From the NCBI GenBank assembly GCA_905178155.1, contig CAJINV010000013.1:2786158-2850157 (forward strand): a DNA stretch of 64,000 nucleotides, in the 5' to 3' direction. The notes below the pieces were generated by a model. The model searched no databases, had not been told where the DNA came from, and was given only the letters and a program-made list of their open reading frames with translations. Position numbers and translations under genes: made by a program. This stretch comes from Amoebophrya sp. A120 (Eukaryota > Sar > Dinophyceae > Syndiniales > Amoebophryaceae). Below, one piece after another: positions 23,745-37,300 of the stretch. The stretch's first letter is position 1; the number at the start of each line of letters is the position of its first letter.

Positions 23745-24790
23745 GAATGAAGATTAATATGTATTTTACTTTTCCGGTCAGAATTTGGGTTGAGAATCAC
23801 TTGTACAGAATAGTCAAGGTTTGGATAAGGTTGATTCGAGTTGCGCACACAGGTGTAGCTGCTCGCCAGGAGAGGCTCGCGGCCAATCCCAGGGAAAAGC
23901 AAAAGTCGTACAAAAGGTAATGATCCAATAAAATGAGGTCTTGCGGTGGCATGCATAAACCGATACCAGGTTCATTTTCTACAATTTGGCCTCAGGACAG
24001 AATCAGAATAGATATCGTGCGGGAAGAAATTTCAATCGGACAGCTTCTGGATAGATGCAGCTTTAGCTACCACGTAGTTTGTAGGGGCGCAGACTGTTTG
24101 TGTCGTTGGAAGATGAAAATTGCAAGGTGAACTTCAGTAAACAGTAATACGGCCGATCTTCGTTGTTAATATCACCGATCCACAAACCGATAGATACAGT
24201 TTCCTGTTTGGTACACCGCCAAATCATGCTGTATCAGTCCCGAATCAGTTTTGAGGCTTTTCTTTTTTTCGTTTTGCCAACATTCGTTTCATCTGCACAA
24301 CCGACGACCACTCTCGACGTATAAATTAGACCGATAATTGAGCGTCGTAATTCGTCCTGTGATCGAGTGATATATTCTAGTACCTATAACCGATGGCGTG
24401 CGAATTCACATAGCAAGAGCTGAATAATATCCAAAATTCGCGACGACGATCTGGTGACCGAAACTTGACTCTATGTCGGTACTCGACAGTAAGTCGTCTA
24501 CCTACACCTAGACCTAGTGCTCTTTGCAGCATAATAGAACTATTTCCCAACTGGAACACTGTGTGGCTTTCAACTCAGCTCTCTGCTTTGGTCTTCTTTG
24601 TAGCTTGTTCACCAGGAGTGGTAGAGGCCGCTAATAGATATCCAAAAAGCTCCCTGTGCTGTTGTCGCACAGACGACGCTGTATTCTTGTTGTTCTTGCG
24701 CTACTTAGATATGAAAGGTCTCCCTTGCCGCTCCTTCTCACTTCACGACATGGTGCTGGGCGCGATTTCATACTATTAACCCCGTTTCGG
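23745..24790. other. Intergenic region
   Basis: About 1 kb, AT-rich, with no frame of protein-like composition on either strand. Confidence 0.4.
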
Positions 24791-27745
24791 CTACTTCCCC
24801 CTCGACTTGGCCTTCGACTTCGCCCTGTCCTTGTCGCTCGACTTCGCCTTGTCCTTGTCGCTCGACTTCGCCTTGTCCTTGTCGTTCGACTTCGCCTTGC
24901 TCGATGGCGTCTCCTTAACCGGATTCTCCTCGCCATTCCCATTGCCAGCACCTTGTTTGGTTTTGTAAAAGTATTCTTGAATGTGCTGAAATATTGATTC
25001 ATAGCAAGACTGACCTGCAGAAGTGGGGAGCGCGCCTTGTGAAGACAGCTCAAGTGTCCCTACGTTCCAATATCGCTACAGGTTTATATTTCGTTTTCGA
25101 CCCAACACATTTGACTATTTCGATGCACAGTCAACTTCGTCCACCAACTCTATTTCTCAACTATTACTCTTCACACACTAGCAGATTTGCTACCTTTTCT
25201 ATCCTTTTTATTTTTTTTTTTCCTCTTCTTCTCGTCTTTCTCTTCATTCTGCTGTTCTGCCCCTGGTTTTCCTGGCTCTCCTGTCGCTGCTATCAAGCGG
25301 CAACACTCCCTACCCGCGGGTGGGAAGAACCTTGTCCTTGTTCCACTAACTATTTGTTTGACCCATAAAAATATGTGCGTGCAATAAAGATAAACGTAAA
25401 CAAACGTCGTAGTAGAGTATCACTTCCCACATCGGAGGGAGTGAGGATTTCAGTCGGGTATGATCCTCCTCTTCCGGTGTTGTTGGGCCGAAGACTCTGT
25501 TGAACTGCTCCTTACGGTATGCAGATGCAATGCGTCGTTAACGTTATCCGCTTTGGATTGGGAAAAGAGCATGATGCGAAATGAAATTGAGTTTGCGTAT
25601 CACATTGCGCATCGTGAGCTCGATCACCACTTCTCTTCAAAAGCTTGCAGCATGCTTACTCTACTTGTTAGATAATTCCCGCAACACAAACGCGTCGAGT
25701 GAGATCCGTCAGAGACTAACTCAGAAAAAGTCTACATACAAGTTCATACTGTATTTCCTTCAGCTGATAATTTCAATGAATTTGCATTCCATAGAACCCC
25801 GTTGTAGGCGGCAAATAAGCTCCACCTGTTCATAACCCGGCTATGCGAAACAAATGGGTCAAGTACTTTCCACAATACAGGCCTTCTCCCCATACCAGTG
25901 AGGCCACAGACGGTCACGCAGGGTGTTCTCATATTGCTTTGTAAAATCGTCTCTAAGACACAAGGTAGCTGAGCGAGCATATAGATGCAAGTCCACCTGC
26001 AAAATTTTGGGTTAAATTGAAGAGCAAAAGTGGTCATACGGATTCTCATACGTGACAGGGGCGCAAGAGGAGGAAGACTCGCGAAAAACCGAGCTAGTCT
26101 GCCTGTCCCCCGCCCTTTTCATGCTCAGACTAAGTAGCCTAGAAAATGTGCCACAGCAAAACAGCATGACAAGCCTCGCTAAGGACTAAGCAAGAGTTCT
26201 TGTGGAGGTTTAACTCAACCTTGCCTCCCATAATCTTCGCTCACGGCCTCGTCTTTCCCGTCGTTGTCGGAGCCGGAGGAGCCCTTCTCCTTGCGTGTTC
26301 TCTTGGTCACAACAACGCCTCCGTCGCTTTCCTCCGGCTTCGATATCATGCTCAAAAATTTAAATTTCCGCCCAAGTAATAACCCACAGAAACATTAATC
26401 AATACGAACCTCCGTACATTCCGAACAACATGAAAGAGAGGCACAATGAACCATTCCAAGTTGCACGAGAAGACATATTCTCCTGACTATCGCCTAGTTG
26501 ATATGATTGGTATCCAATACACATATTACACATGTCTTCTGTATACCAGGCTTTTCCGGTGGTGTGTTCGCGTGAAAAGAAATCACGCAGTAGAATAATT
26601 TTCTTCGTTCCATCATCAGGAGAAAACAGCCAGTGCTACAACTAGTACCAAGGGAAACAGAATTTTTGAATCACGATATCGACCTCTAGAAACGCGGTCT
26701 CCGGAGCGTTTCCCGCTTCCCTGCCCTCATGCGTTTTCACTCCTTCGGAGGTTCGCTGTCCCGAGTAGTTTACGCTTGCTGTGCTCCGTTGCTCCACGCC
26801 CGCCCCGACGCTGCCGCGCAACGCAGGATTAGTATTTTTCGCGGTATTCATCATCTTCCCGGCTTCTTGCTCTTCCGCGAGCGCGTCCGTTGGGACGGCT
26901 GTGAGAGGAGACAACTCCCCCGTACCCTCGTTTCCATTTGCACGGCATGCATGATAGCAACAAAATTGTCAGCTCCTGCGTGACAAATTCACACGAATTG
27001 TGGTCGTGCCGCAAAGAGTACCACAAAGCAAACAGTGGACGTGGAGGTGGCGGTGGGCCTCGTAATATTTTGCATGACAGATGAGGGCGAAGAGGGAGAA
27101 TCGCACTCTCGTACCGGCTCCACCCGTCGCGTCGAAGGAAAAGGACGATTATCCTGGGTAAAACTACGTACCCACACGCACACGATATTCCTCTATACAG
27201 ATCCGCATGCCCAGAGTGTGTGTGCGTGGATTATGTCGCATGCGCATCCCCATGACACCTATTTTCTAGAAGTGACTTCTAGGGCTTCTTGTTGGGAACA
27301 CTCTGTCATGCTTCATCGTCAGGGTAAGAAACTGAGTTCCCAAGCGGCTGGACACCACACTAAGTAGGCACGACTACACTGCATCACCAGATCTTTCATG
27401 CGTAACTTCTGGATTTATCTAGCAGTAGATCCTTCCACTCCAGCTTGACTAGTATAGGGTCGCAGTAGGTACGTACGTTTTCACACATGATAACGCTTCC
27501 GTCTCCCCACCTTTCTCCCCCTGGTGGAAGGGCAAATAGGTCACCTCGTCGCCCCCATCGTCGGGAGAGGAGGAAGACGCTCCGCCGGGGGGCTCAAAGC
27601 CTTGCACAAACGTCGTTGTGCTATCGTGCTGCATTGTAGTAGCCCCAATCGCGGAGCACGCGAGGGACCGCGAAGACTTTTTCGCGACGACCCGCATGGT
27701 GTCGTGACGCAACTGAGCGTGGATGAAGGAGGAAAATGCGGCCAC
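24791..27745 (-). CDS. Lys/Ser-rich hypothetical protein, multi-exon, partly resolved
   Basis: Coding-like blocks, in transcript order: 27745..27493 (VQGFEPPGGASSSSPDD), a block continuing at 27144 after a decayed introner (SFSFDATGGAG), 26914..26684 (AEEQEAGKMMNTAKNT), 26337..26220 (VVVTKRTRKEKGSSGSD) and 25014..24791. The last three connect in phase over GT-AG introns 26683..26338 and 26219..25015. The second is unusually long for this window. The final exon ends in a Lys/Ser/Asp repeat encoded by a 24-bp tandem repeat, stop at 24791. The connection from 27144 to 26914 is unresolved, and this may be two genes. The start is uncertain; an ATG inside the first block (MRVVAKK) fits best. Confidence 0.4.
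24811..24897 (-). repeat. 24-bp tandem repeat, about 3.5 copies
   Basis: Units of CTTCGCCTTGTCCTTGTCGC type on the plus strand. On the coding strand they read as repeated KAKSSDKD, forming a basic low-complexity tail at the end of the Lys/Ser-rich protein. Confidence 0.8.
27150..27492. mobile_element. Introner B6 (decayed family B, 343 bp)
   Basis: The left end TATCCTGGGTAAAACTACGT and the right part (ATTTATCTAGCAG..., ACGTTTTCACACATGATA) align by eye with family-B copies at 61248 and 61640, with many changes. Flanks ACGAT (27145-27149) and ACGCT (27493-27497) match at 4 of 5 bases. Removing 27145..27492 keeps an open, protein-like frame. Confidence 0.62.
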
Positions 27746-28338
27746 GGCTCACAGATGTCGTCGTTTGCGATCGCGTTTATTGGCGCAAAGGCCAGCAGAA
27801 AAAATCCATTTTCCCTTCGCTTACCTTTCAACACCGGTTTGCTTCATTTCCTTTTATTTTTCCTGATACAAATGTAGTCGCTTCATACTCATAGCATAAG
27901 CATTCGCTCAAGTGAAACGCAACTTCATGAATAGGACATCAACGTAACGTCCGCCGTCGCTCAGTTCGGCAGTTTCCTTTGCCGCTAAAGCCCTCACTCG
28001 TGCGTCTGTCTTTGTCACTCGTGTGTTTGTTGAGTGAATCAAGCAATTCTAGACAGCACAGGGTAAGGCGCTGCCCTCACGACAACGACCAACCGGAGAT
28101 TGATTTCCTCTCACGAATTCCACACTGAACTAGCTCTCCCCGTCTCAGAACAATAGTCGAAAACGACCCAAACCATTAAATAAGTAATTTCGTCCGCAAT
28201 AGAAATCATTCAATGAGATGTGATCTCCTTCATCCTAATTTGTCGCTGTTTTCTTTATTTCTCAAGCAGTTGCGCCCCTGCTTCTACTCGGGAACATCAC
28301 CGAGGCTGTTTCTAGGAGGGAAGGACACTTCTTCCTCG
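27746..28338. other. Intergenic region
   Basis: An alternative frame at 27541-27834 begins with a signal-peptide-like stretch but conflicts with the better frame below it. Otherwise nothing assignable. Confidence 0.35.
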
Positions 28339-30656
28339 TTAATTTGGCTGCAACCCGGCTGCAGCGAGCGAGCCGACGGAGTTGTGGTTCATGGGCACCG
28401 CGACGGTTTTTTCTTTCCGCTGAATCGACACGGAATTCTCATTGTGCTCGATGTTGTACGTGTTGACCCAATCCTTGCCGAATCCCCCATTGACCTGCCG
28501 GGTCTGCCACACCTGGATTTGCCCCGACTCCGGGGCCAGCGTCAGCATCGTGCCGGTGATGTTCCACGAACAGCGCCAGATGGTGTTCCACTCGTCTAGG
28601 TCCGGGGTCATGCCCGGCCCGCACAGCACCTTCATCACGGAGAGTTTCGTGAAGGTGCCGGGCGCAGCGGCGACACCAGGTTGCTGCTGGGATCCACCGC
28701 TGGACTGCTGCGGCGGTAGCAACCCCGACCTATCAAATGTAAAAGTGTCTGGGTCTGGAAGAATCCGAAATTTGTTATGCTGTTTTTGCATGACACAGAA
28801 TGTCTGCCATGGAAGCCCTAGCATCACAGATTTTTTGAGGCCTTCCTGATGCCTATTCCGCATGACAAATGCCCCCAACGCGCAGCACAAACCGGACTCC
28901 TCTTCCTGGTCATGCAATACAGAATTTTGTAGAGTCCAAAGTTAGCATCACAAGTTCCAACCTTCCAGACCCAGACATTTTTGCAATCCATACGACCCGT
29001 AGACGTGCGACGAGGCCGTGGAGGCGGAAACCGGGTCGAACCTCCACAGATTCGCGCTAAAGTGCGTGCCGCACGTGACCAACAAGTCGTAGGGGCGGCA
29101 CAGGTTAGGGGAAAAGGCCACGTCTTTCGGCAGGCAATCTGGGTTGGTTTTCTCGTGCGGTTCCTGGTGGAGCAAAAGCCAGCGGCGCTTCACCAAGTCC
29201 TTACCATGGATGTACAAAGATCCGTCCGTGCCGACCTGGGATAATATTTTTTACCAATTCTTGAACTTTGAAAAGTCTTTTCGCTAACGAGCTGCATCTA
29301 GGTTGGCATCAGTCCACGTGAAAATCTATACCGCCGCGATGTATTCCTGGTGAATGTCGGGACACCAGGAAACTGCCTGCACCCCCTCCCCTTTCGCGAT
29401 GGAATAGTCCTCCAAAAGCCATTCGCCCATGTTCAGAATGTCGGGCGCTTCATACACCCGAACGTAGCCGTCGAGACTGGCGCTGGCAACCTTCAGGCCG
29501 AAGTGCCGCGGCGCGAACTTCACGTCAATCACTGCTTTCGTGGCGTCGAGCCTGTGGTGCGGTGAATCACTCAAATCTACTTTGATTGAAAACAAATTCA
29601 TTGCACTCATGCAGGAGCTTGCGCGGATGTTGCAGAGATCTACATCGGAAACTTCGCTTGTCATCATGCACACTTTGACTCGGGCAACACGCGCAGATAC
29701 AGATTCATAAAGAAAGTATAAACTAACTCCCGTCAATACAATTGCGCCCGTTTCCGCCAACTTGTCGACGCAGGATTTTCGCTCCAGATACTGACCGCTC
29801 GGTCTTCGCCGCAGCTCGCCAGAATTCCCGTGCCGTACTCCGGGTGCGCCCAGTCTAGCCGCCATATCGGCCCGGAGTGGGCCCCCTCCAACACCGACGT
29901 CTCGTGCCACTCAGGCGACGGCTGCCCGCCGAGGAGCAGGTTTGCGTTGGAGGAATGATTGCTCGGGGGAGCAGAAGCACTGACTGGCGGCTGGTGAAGC
30001 TGCCCCTCCGACTGCTGGAGGTTGGACGCATTTATTGCCGAACTACTACTATTACCCGCTGTCCCAAGAACGTCAGCGGACTTCGCCTTTTTACCGTGAA
30101 AAGACGAGTCAGCAAAAGTTGTGGCTCCTGCCGCTATACCTCCAGCGCTTCCATTATTTTCCTCAACCAGCATAATATCCGTGGACTTTCGCTTGTTCGT
30201 CGCTGTCGTCCCTGTGCCTGTCCCAGCATGTCCTGTACTACTAGGTCCCTGCTCCTGCTGCTGTTGCAACGTAGTACTGCTACCCGCCTGCGCATTCGAT
30301 CCTGGCGCTCCGGGAGCTGCGGCCCCCGCGCCCGCAGAAACTACATCAGCAGGGTTGTAACTACTTTGGTGTACATTCTTAAAGTTTGCGAAACTGCTGC
30401 TGCTGCTCGAGGCTGCACTCTCCTGAAGCAGACTGGCGTTGCTGTTGTTTTTCGAATGCAGGCCGGCGTTAGAGCCGCTCGGACTCGCGGTGGCGCTCCG
30501 CGACCCGCCCGGATTCCGCCCCTTCGTCCAAAACGAAATTTTCTGCCGGCTGGTGCAAAACGCGATGCGGTCACCGTAGTAGTTGAAACACATGTCGTGG
30601 ATATAGTCCGTCTCGCCGGCGACTTCCAGCTCGAATCCTTGGTTGCTGGTGATCAT
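28339..30656 (-). CDS. SEH1: Nucleoporin SEH1 (WD40 repeat)
   Basis: SEH1 is a WD40 propeller of the Nup107-160 (Y) nuclear pore complex, also found in the SEA/GATOR2 complex. Four exons (30656..29740, 29569..29332, 29235..28993, 28725..28339) give 594 residues. Recognisable blocks: DYIHDMCFNYYGDRIAFCTS at the N-terminus, GPIWRLDWAHPEYG, then VIDVKFAPRHFGLKVASAS followed by VRVYEAPD, a close match to animal SEH1, and CSWNITGTMLTLAP near the end. A Ser/Gly/Ala-rich insert of roughly 180 residues separates the first and second blades, so the chain is longer than the usual 350-420 residues. Introns 29739..29570 and 29331..29236 are GT-AG; the third is a family-A introner. Confidence 0.88.
28731..28992. 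mobile_element. Introner A7 (family A, 262 bp)
   Basis: Starts TATCAAATGTAAAAGTG and ends GCAATCCATA. Perfect repeat CGACC at 28726-28730 and 28993-28997. Removing 28726..28992 joins VYGS to GLLPPQ in SEH1. Confidence 0.95.
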
Positions 30657-31370
30657 CTTTTGCGAAAATCGAAAACAATTGGAAAATGAGGAAAAAAGAA
30701 CGAGTAATAAATTAGAATACTTGTCGGAGCTGGCTGCAGCCGCCCTGACTTTACTCTAAAACAAATAGCTACGACGGAGGGGGATTATAACTGAGTAGCA
30801 TCAACCCTAGAAGAAAGCATAATTCTGATTGATTATCTTTATCAATCTAGTGCTGTCTAGAGATCTTGAGATGGTGTCGCTGAATCGATCCGAATAAGGA
30901 GCCGCAAAGGAGCAAGTATATGAAAAGCTGTTTGAAAATCTGGATCTTGAACAGCGTCCGGTGGTTCCACAAGTTTTGTCAGTCGGCCAGAACAATTACG
31001 TCCCGCTCCCGTTGGCTGCGTTCCCCCGTCCGTGCAAGCCTTCTTGGAAAAAAATCCGTCTGCAGGAGCATCTTGTCGTCTCACTACAATGAGTCAAACA
31101 CTACGTGGGCACGAGAACATTTTAAGTACCTCCCGCACGGCCACGGTAACATGGTGTAATTTCTCAAGGAGTAACAAAGCATGAGCATTTTTTAACAAAA
31201 TCCAAGTTTGTTGCAAGGTTTTTATCGGTAGCATCGCTATGGCTCTAAGGTTCATTTCGATCGATATTGTATGATACGGCAATTCTACTACTAGTTGTAG
31301 GAATTCATTGTTACATTTGCAAGCTCGTGTGCTTTCCGTGAAATAGTACCAGCGGCGTCTCGCCTTTCTT
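30657..31370. other. Intergenic region
   Basis: About 0.7 kb with no supported gene; presumed SEH1 promoter side. Nothing else seen. Confidence 0.4.
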
Positions 31371-34300
31371 TCACCTCGCACCAAACGGCCCCCGGAGTCG
31401 CCGATTTTTAGTGGCCGGCTTTCCCTTACCCGCTTCTGCACTGTTCTTCGTAGTTTCGACTCGTTCCATTTCTTGGTAGAACAGAGATGCGATCGCGGCT
31501 GTGGTAAGTTCTTTTTCTTCCTCAACTGTGGTTACTGTCTGGTTGATTTCTTCCACCACCGCTACTTCAGTCCGCGTGAACAAAATTTTCTCCAAATTCT
31601 TCGCGTGCACATCCACCGATTTTTGACGCGTCAGAGCGATTTTTTGCTCCAGATCAGAAGATGCGTCCGCTTTGACGTTGCTTCTTCGGAGCGATGAAGT
31701 TGTAGACGAGGATGTCCTTGCGGGTGACTGTTTTGCTTTCGTTTTCTCTTCTGCCTCCATATTTTCAACGGCGTCAGACAACTCTTTCAGCTCCTGAAAC
31801 GCCTTCTGCAACAACAGGAGTTCACTGTCGGAGAGCGTCAGCGTAGTTTGCCTTGTTTTACTTGCTGTATCGGAAGAATTGGTAGTTCCCATGGACGTCC
31901 CGCTTCGCTCCATGAAAGCCGTCAGTCGCCCGTTCAAGACATCGAGCGCATCCTGGTCCTCCGCGTCCATCACACTGATCAGCGTGTTCCGCTTCAGTTC
32001 GTCGTTCCAAAACAATTCCCGTACTTCATACAGCGTCGTTAACGCACCCAAAGCGGACTCAAGCTCCGACATGGTGAGGTCGCGACCTCCGCCGGGAGTT
32101 GTTCTACTCGAAGGGGTTAGTTTATCATTACGCGTTGCAGTGGAGGCGGAAGTGTTGGAAGATGTGTTTTTGTTAGAAGACGCTGCTTTGTTCGTCGTAG
32201 TGGTTGTTGTTTTTAGGTCCACGTTTTTCGTTGCTACGGTGGTTTCCTCACTCGTCGCTACGGTTCTTGTAACGTTGACATTCGTTGTCGCATTGGTTTT
32301 CACGTTCGTTTCGACAATCTTCTCGATATTCACTTCTTTCTGGTCCGTTGTATTGTTTGTGTTGACAGCGCTTTTCCGTGCGTTTCTAGAAGTTGGTCCG
32401 GCGAGAGGTCCGGACAGAGAAGACCTGTAATAAATTGTACTAACGCATGTTCAGGAGTTGAAACAAAGTTCAATCGTTTTTTAGTACTCGTCAATGCTAG
32501 TACTTTGTTGATGAGCAAAACCAAAACGAGAAGGAGAAAAATCCACCAAACCAGCGACCAAAATTCCAGTAAAGTAACTATCAGTGAGTGACGTTGTCTT
32601 TCGCAGATGTGATTCATAAGAAAAACGCCCCTATACCTGCCCGCCGCCGTTCCCCGCTTACTGCTAGTGGTCGATTCCGAAGCAGAGGCTTGTCCACCGC
32701 CTCCCGAGGGAAGTAGATTCACCGAAGTGGAGGCCGACTTCCTCTTCGCAGCTACACCAGACCTCCTTCCGGCAGGCGCGGGTGGCTGCTCCTTGTCCGC
32801 CTCCGTTTTCCCTGTTCCTCCAGTGACACTCTTCCTGCTTGCGAGGCCAACCCCTGCTCCGACGCCCCCTGCGCCAACGCTATTTCTCCCTCCACGACCC
32901 AGAGTACCGGCTGAAGCAGAACTGCTACCTCCGCCAGAAGGGCCCACACTCTTCCTCGCACTTATCGTGGCATTTTGTCGATCACCCGCAATTACAGCAG
33001 CGCTCCTTCTCCCGCCCGCCTTTGGCTTTGCCTGTGGACCACTGGTGCCGGCGGATGCAATACCATCTAGAGCTTCCCCGCCGGCGATAGCCGACTCATT
33101 GTTCCTGCCGGGACTTCTAGAAGAGGACGGTCGTTTCTTTTTCTTCCCCTTACTATTTTCCTTAGTGCTGCGCGACGCTCTCCCTCCCGCTGCGACTTCT
33201 GTCGACGCGTCCTCTGAAGAGTCTAAAACTTCATTGTCCACTTCCTCCAGTGCTTGTGGACTGTTCTTCGACGACGCAATGCGTCTCAGATCCTCCTCGT
33301 CTTCCAGCACAAACCTCTTTTCCGCGTCGTGGCTGCGAAACGTGCGATTTCGGATGGACGAAAGCTTTTTCGAGAACTCCGCCTTGTCACTGACGTAATG
33401 CACTTCCGCGGGGGTCAGGCCCGGACTGGCAAGGAATTCGTCGTTATCACTATCTTCATCTGCCGCGATGGTTTTTGCAGCGACAACCCGTTCTACTTCC
33501 TCCACTGGCTGCTCCTGGAAAAACGCATCCGAAGTGCGCTGTGCCTTCTCCTGTTCTGAACGAACTCTACTCGAGGTATTGGCCTGGAGGGAGGAATTTC
33601 TACTTGGCAGCAACTGCTGTAACTCCTCCCTTGTTCTTGGCGCATTGTCGTTCGGTTTGGTCTTCGCATCAGAAGTGATGGAAGGTGGGCTGCTGAGAGT
33701 CCTCTTATTTGCTGCCACACTTCTTCGAACGTCAGGAGATGAAACATCAACATTGTTGTAGCTCTCTTCGAGAAGCACAGCAGTTTCGGCGCCGGCCACA
33801 TCGTCACTTTCCATTCCGCTCCCGCGTTCTGCGCGCGTCTTTAAATCCTCTTCGCTCCCTCCGGTAATAGCGGAGACACGCTTGAAATCCATTTCCTCGA
33901 ACTGAAATGATCCCTCGTTAGTACTATTGAGCGCTGCAGGCTGTGGTCCTGGCTCCGTCAAAGCAGGTACTATTTTGCTACTGCGAGCGGGGGAAGTTAG
34001 TGCAAAGTTTGGGCTGGTAGAGGTAGTCAAAACTTCGTTCGGCACAGAGGAGATGAAGCTTTTCGTTCCTCTTCCTTCCGATGCTTCCATCTCCGCGAGA
34101 TCTTGTTCTTTCTCCCCCGCCGTGATGATCGCCCCCGAAGTTGTAGGCGCGCAGAAAAAGTTTTGCACCGATTTCTTCTTTTTCTGTTCCACGATTTTTC
34201 TGCGTTTGTGCACGCAATTCACCCGCCAGTCCTGGAAGTTTCGTTTCAAGGTCAGAAACCTGCGCGCCGTGACCACCATGCGCGCCACCGCGTGGCGGAA

Positions 34301-37300
34301 CTCCCGGTTTTTTTTGTACAGCTCTTTGTCCCGCTTCGTTTTGTCAAACGCGGTGAAATAGAGCGAAGTGGAGTTTGTGATGTTGGTCTGGTTGTTTGCT
34401 GTCGTTTTGTTCCGAAAATCAAAATTGTTCGTCGCAACCACACTTCTCCGCCCCCCCGCGGCGATCAATCCGCGCAGCAACACCTGGATCAGATTGTCGT
34501 TTTTCGCCGACGAGTTCAGCGCCTCAGCCAACATAAATTGTTGAAAATCAACGGCTGGTGGGGCATTTTTCATTGAAGTGCTCGACGTGGTAGCTCTTTT
34601 CGTTCCTTCCTCCTCCGTTCCCGAGCTGGCAGACGAAGAGGAGGAGAGCAGCAAATTCGCCGCGTCCAGTCTTCTTTTCCGCTCCAAGTCGGTTGGTTTT
34701 CTGAATTGTTCATCTCGTCCTGTCTGCTTTATCGTAGTATTTCTGTCCAAGCTTAAATGCTCCACTTGCAGTTTCTCCTTTGCCATGCCCGGCTGATTTT
34801 CGAGAATTTTATCAAACAGCAGCCGCGACCGCTCCACGTTGCGAGTTGACCGTCCCGCGGGGGCGAACTGAAATTTTTCCTGCGCGGCGTCCAAAAAAAG
34901 CTGCCTCTCGTCCTCCTCCGAGGGGTGGGCGCGCTGTGGCACGTAGTAGGACGGGGGTCTTTTCATCCCGGAGGTGTTGTTACTCTTCTCCGCTGGCTCA
35001 AGTGGACTTCCTTGAGATTGCACGTGGTCACCAGGCTGATCGTTGTAGTTATTGGTGGCGACATCTACATCAGGATTTATTTGCGAGGTAGACATATTGA
35101 CTCGTCCCTCCTGTTGCGGAAGGAGGACTCTGGACCGGTGCGGAATGTCGTCAGACGACGACATGACGCTGCTCCATCGGGGATGAAGTAGCCTCCGCGA
35201 TAAGGACGGCGACCTGGAGGTGGCAAGAACTCCGGTTTCACGCTCGTCTCGCTGTAGCGGCCTCTGAGAATAAAGACTACCGTCGGACGCGGCTTGTTGC
35301 CCCGGTCTATCTCTATTTCCACCAAAAAATATGTGGTCCTGACTACTTTCTTCAACCAGCGGTGCCATGTAACGCCCTTTTCGGGCTGCAGTATTAGCGC
35401 CATCTTGCAGCTGCTCTAACGGATACTGGTCCCAATAAGCAGTGCTGCTCGGGAAAGCGCGGCCTGTTCTTGATGTCGTCCTGTCAACTGCTGCGTCTCC
35501 CTGAGTCCCGCTCCCGACTACACGGGTGGATTGCATTCGTCCCCGCTGCTGCTGCTGCTCTGGGTTTCCCTCCACCAATTCTTCCGGATACTGTGCCCAA
35601 TACGCTCCACTGTCCGCATGGACCAAGGGGGTAGTTCTAGCGCCGCTTGGACGCAGCAGTCGTTCCTTGCTGGGTTCATTGTCCCGGAAGATTCCCATCC
35701 GTTCTTCCCCGTCCCGCGGAACCAAAGCCGCCGTTGCCAGTTTCTCGTCGTATTGATTCCAGTACGCCAGCGAAGAGGATGACGCCCCACGACCGTAGCC
35801 ACGACTTAGTAGATTATTTCTTGCTAGTACCGTTTCCTCACTTTGTCCTCGAAGCCCCTGCGTAGAGGATTTATTTTCCTCCTCCTCCGGCATCCTCTCC
35901 ATTTCTCTTTCCCTCTCCGCCCTTCTTGCGTTCAGGAGGTCCAGCCGGTTTTTTTCTTCAACCAAATCCAGCGCGTCCACTTCCTCCCGCGCGCCGTCAC
36001 TGATCGGGGTTCGTCGCGCGGACAATACACTGGCACGCCACCGAATCTCCCCCGCGATAGGATCAACCTTGTCGTTCACATTCTCCGGGGTGCGCACCGT
36101 CGCCAGCCACCGGAGGTCGGTGCTGGTGGTTCTACTTGTACTTGCTTGTTGGGGATAATCGCTTTTGTTTAGTGCATAATTCTTGCCCGCAAGATAGTTG
36201 CTGTTGTAGTTATCGAGCCTGGTAGTTGTTGTACTACTCCCAGCGGTATTTACGGTTCTCGCACTCCCCCCGCCCGGCATGTTGATTCTCGTCGTTCTTT
36301 CGTTTTCATAAATCGAGAGTTCCGGCTCCGCCCTGTATTCCAGCCTCTCGTCCCCCGTGACAAAGGTGACGCGCTCTGCGGCGGACGGCCGAGCAACGAA
36401 TTCTTGCGGCGAGGAGGAGGCTTCCTCGTCCGGTCGCGCAGGGAATAAATCCCCCTCCATCATACGGCGCAGGGCGGAGAGCGAAAGCTGGTCCGGCTCC
36501 TCGGAATCAAGATCGGCATCTGGGTTCTTTGAAGAAGATGCAGTTCCTTCCGGGTAGTACACCATCAAGGCCTTCTGCTGGTGCTCCGTGCGAGGCACCG
36601 CCACTGGATCAAGAACATTATCACCGCTTTGTTCTTCAGTACTAGAGCAGGACTTCTCGTCGTACTTCATCCCTGCTGAAGACTTCCCGAGAACACGACC
36701 CCTTTCCGGAACACAATTTACCCTGGTCGTGTTCCTACTCCCCTCACCAGCGATGCCCATCTCCACGGCTTCCGCAGTCCTTCTCATCCGCCGGACCTCT
36801 TGCCGTCCGCGACGCACCGTTTTTAGCGAGATCATCACCCGCGGCTGCTCCTCCGGGTTTTCCCGCGCGAGTTCGATCGCATCGTAAATGTTTGTCCCCG
36901 TTTCCCGCACCACAATTTCCTCCCGAACCGCCCCACTCGTTTCCTCTAAGGAGTGGTAACACTTGATCTTCGGCGCTACCCAGCAACAGAACCCGGGAGA
37001 GGCTTCGTCGTAGAAGGAAACAACGGTGTCGAGCTCGGAAAGCGGGATTGTGACGCTCCGACTCGTGCCCGTTGTTGGTGTGACAGTTTCGGAGAAGGAC
37101 ATTTCGAGTGTTTGTTTGATATTACCATCGTGTTTGTTTTGGTCGGATACGACAAAGCGGCCCGCCCCTGCACCAGCCGCAGGGAACGTCGAAGGTAGTG
37201 CGAAACAAACATCCGAGGTTTTTTTCCCAACTGGGATGTAGATTGTTTCTGGTTTATTTGTATCTTTGGTCTGGTGCGATGATGTTGACTCCGTAAACTG

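Noticed and set aside
27541-27834. Minus-strand frame with signal-peptide-like start
   Set aside because: It overlaps another frame with better composition that continues across the decayed introner.
32465-32590. Transmembrane helix at the end of the large minus-strand frame
   Set aside because: It lies between a CAG|GTATAG donor and a TTTATTACAG acceptor, and splicing opens a long downstream frame.
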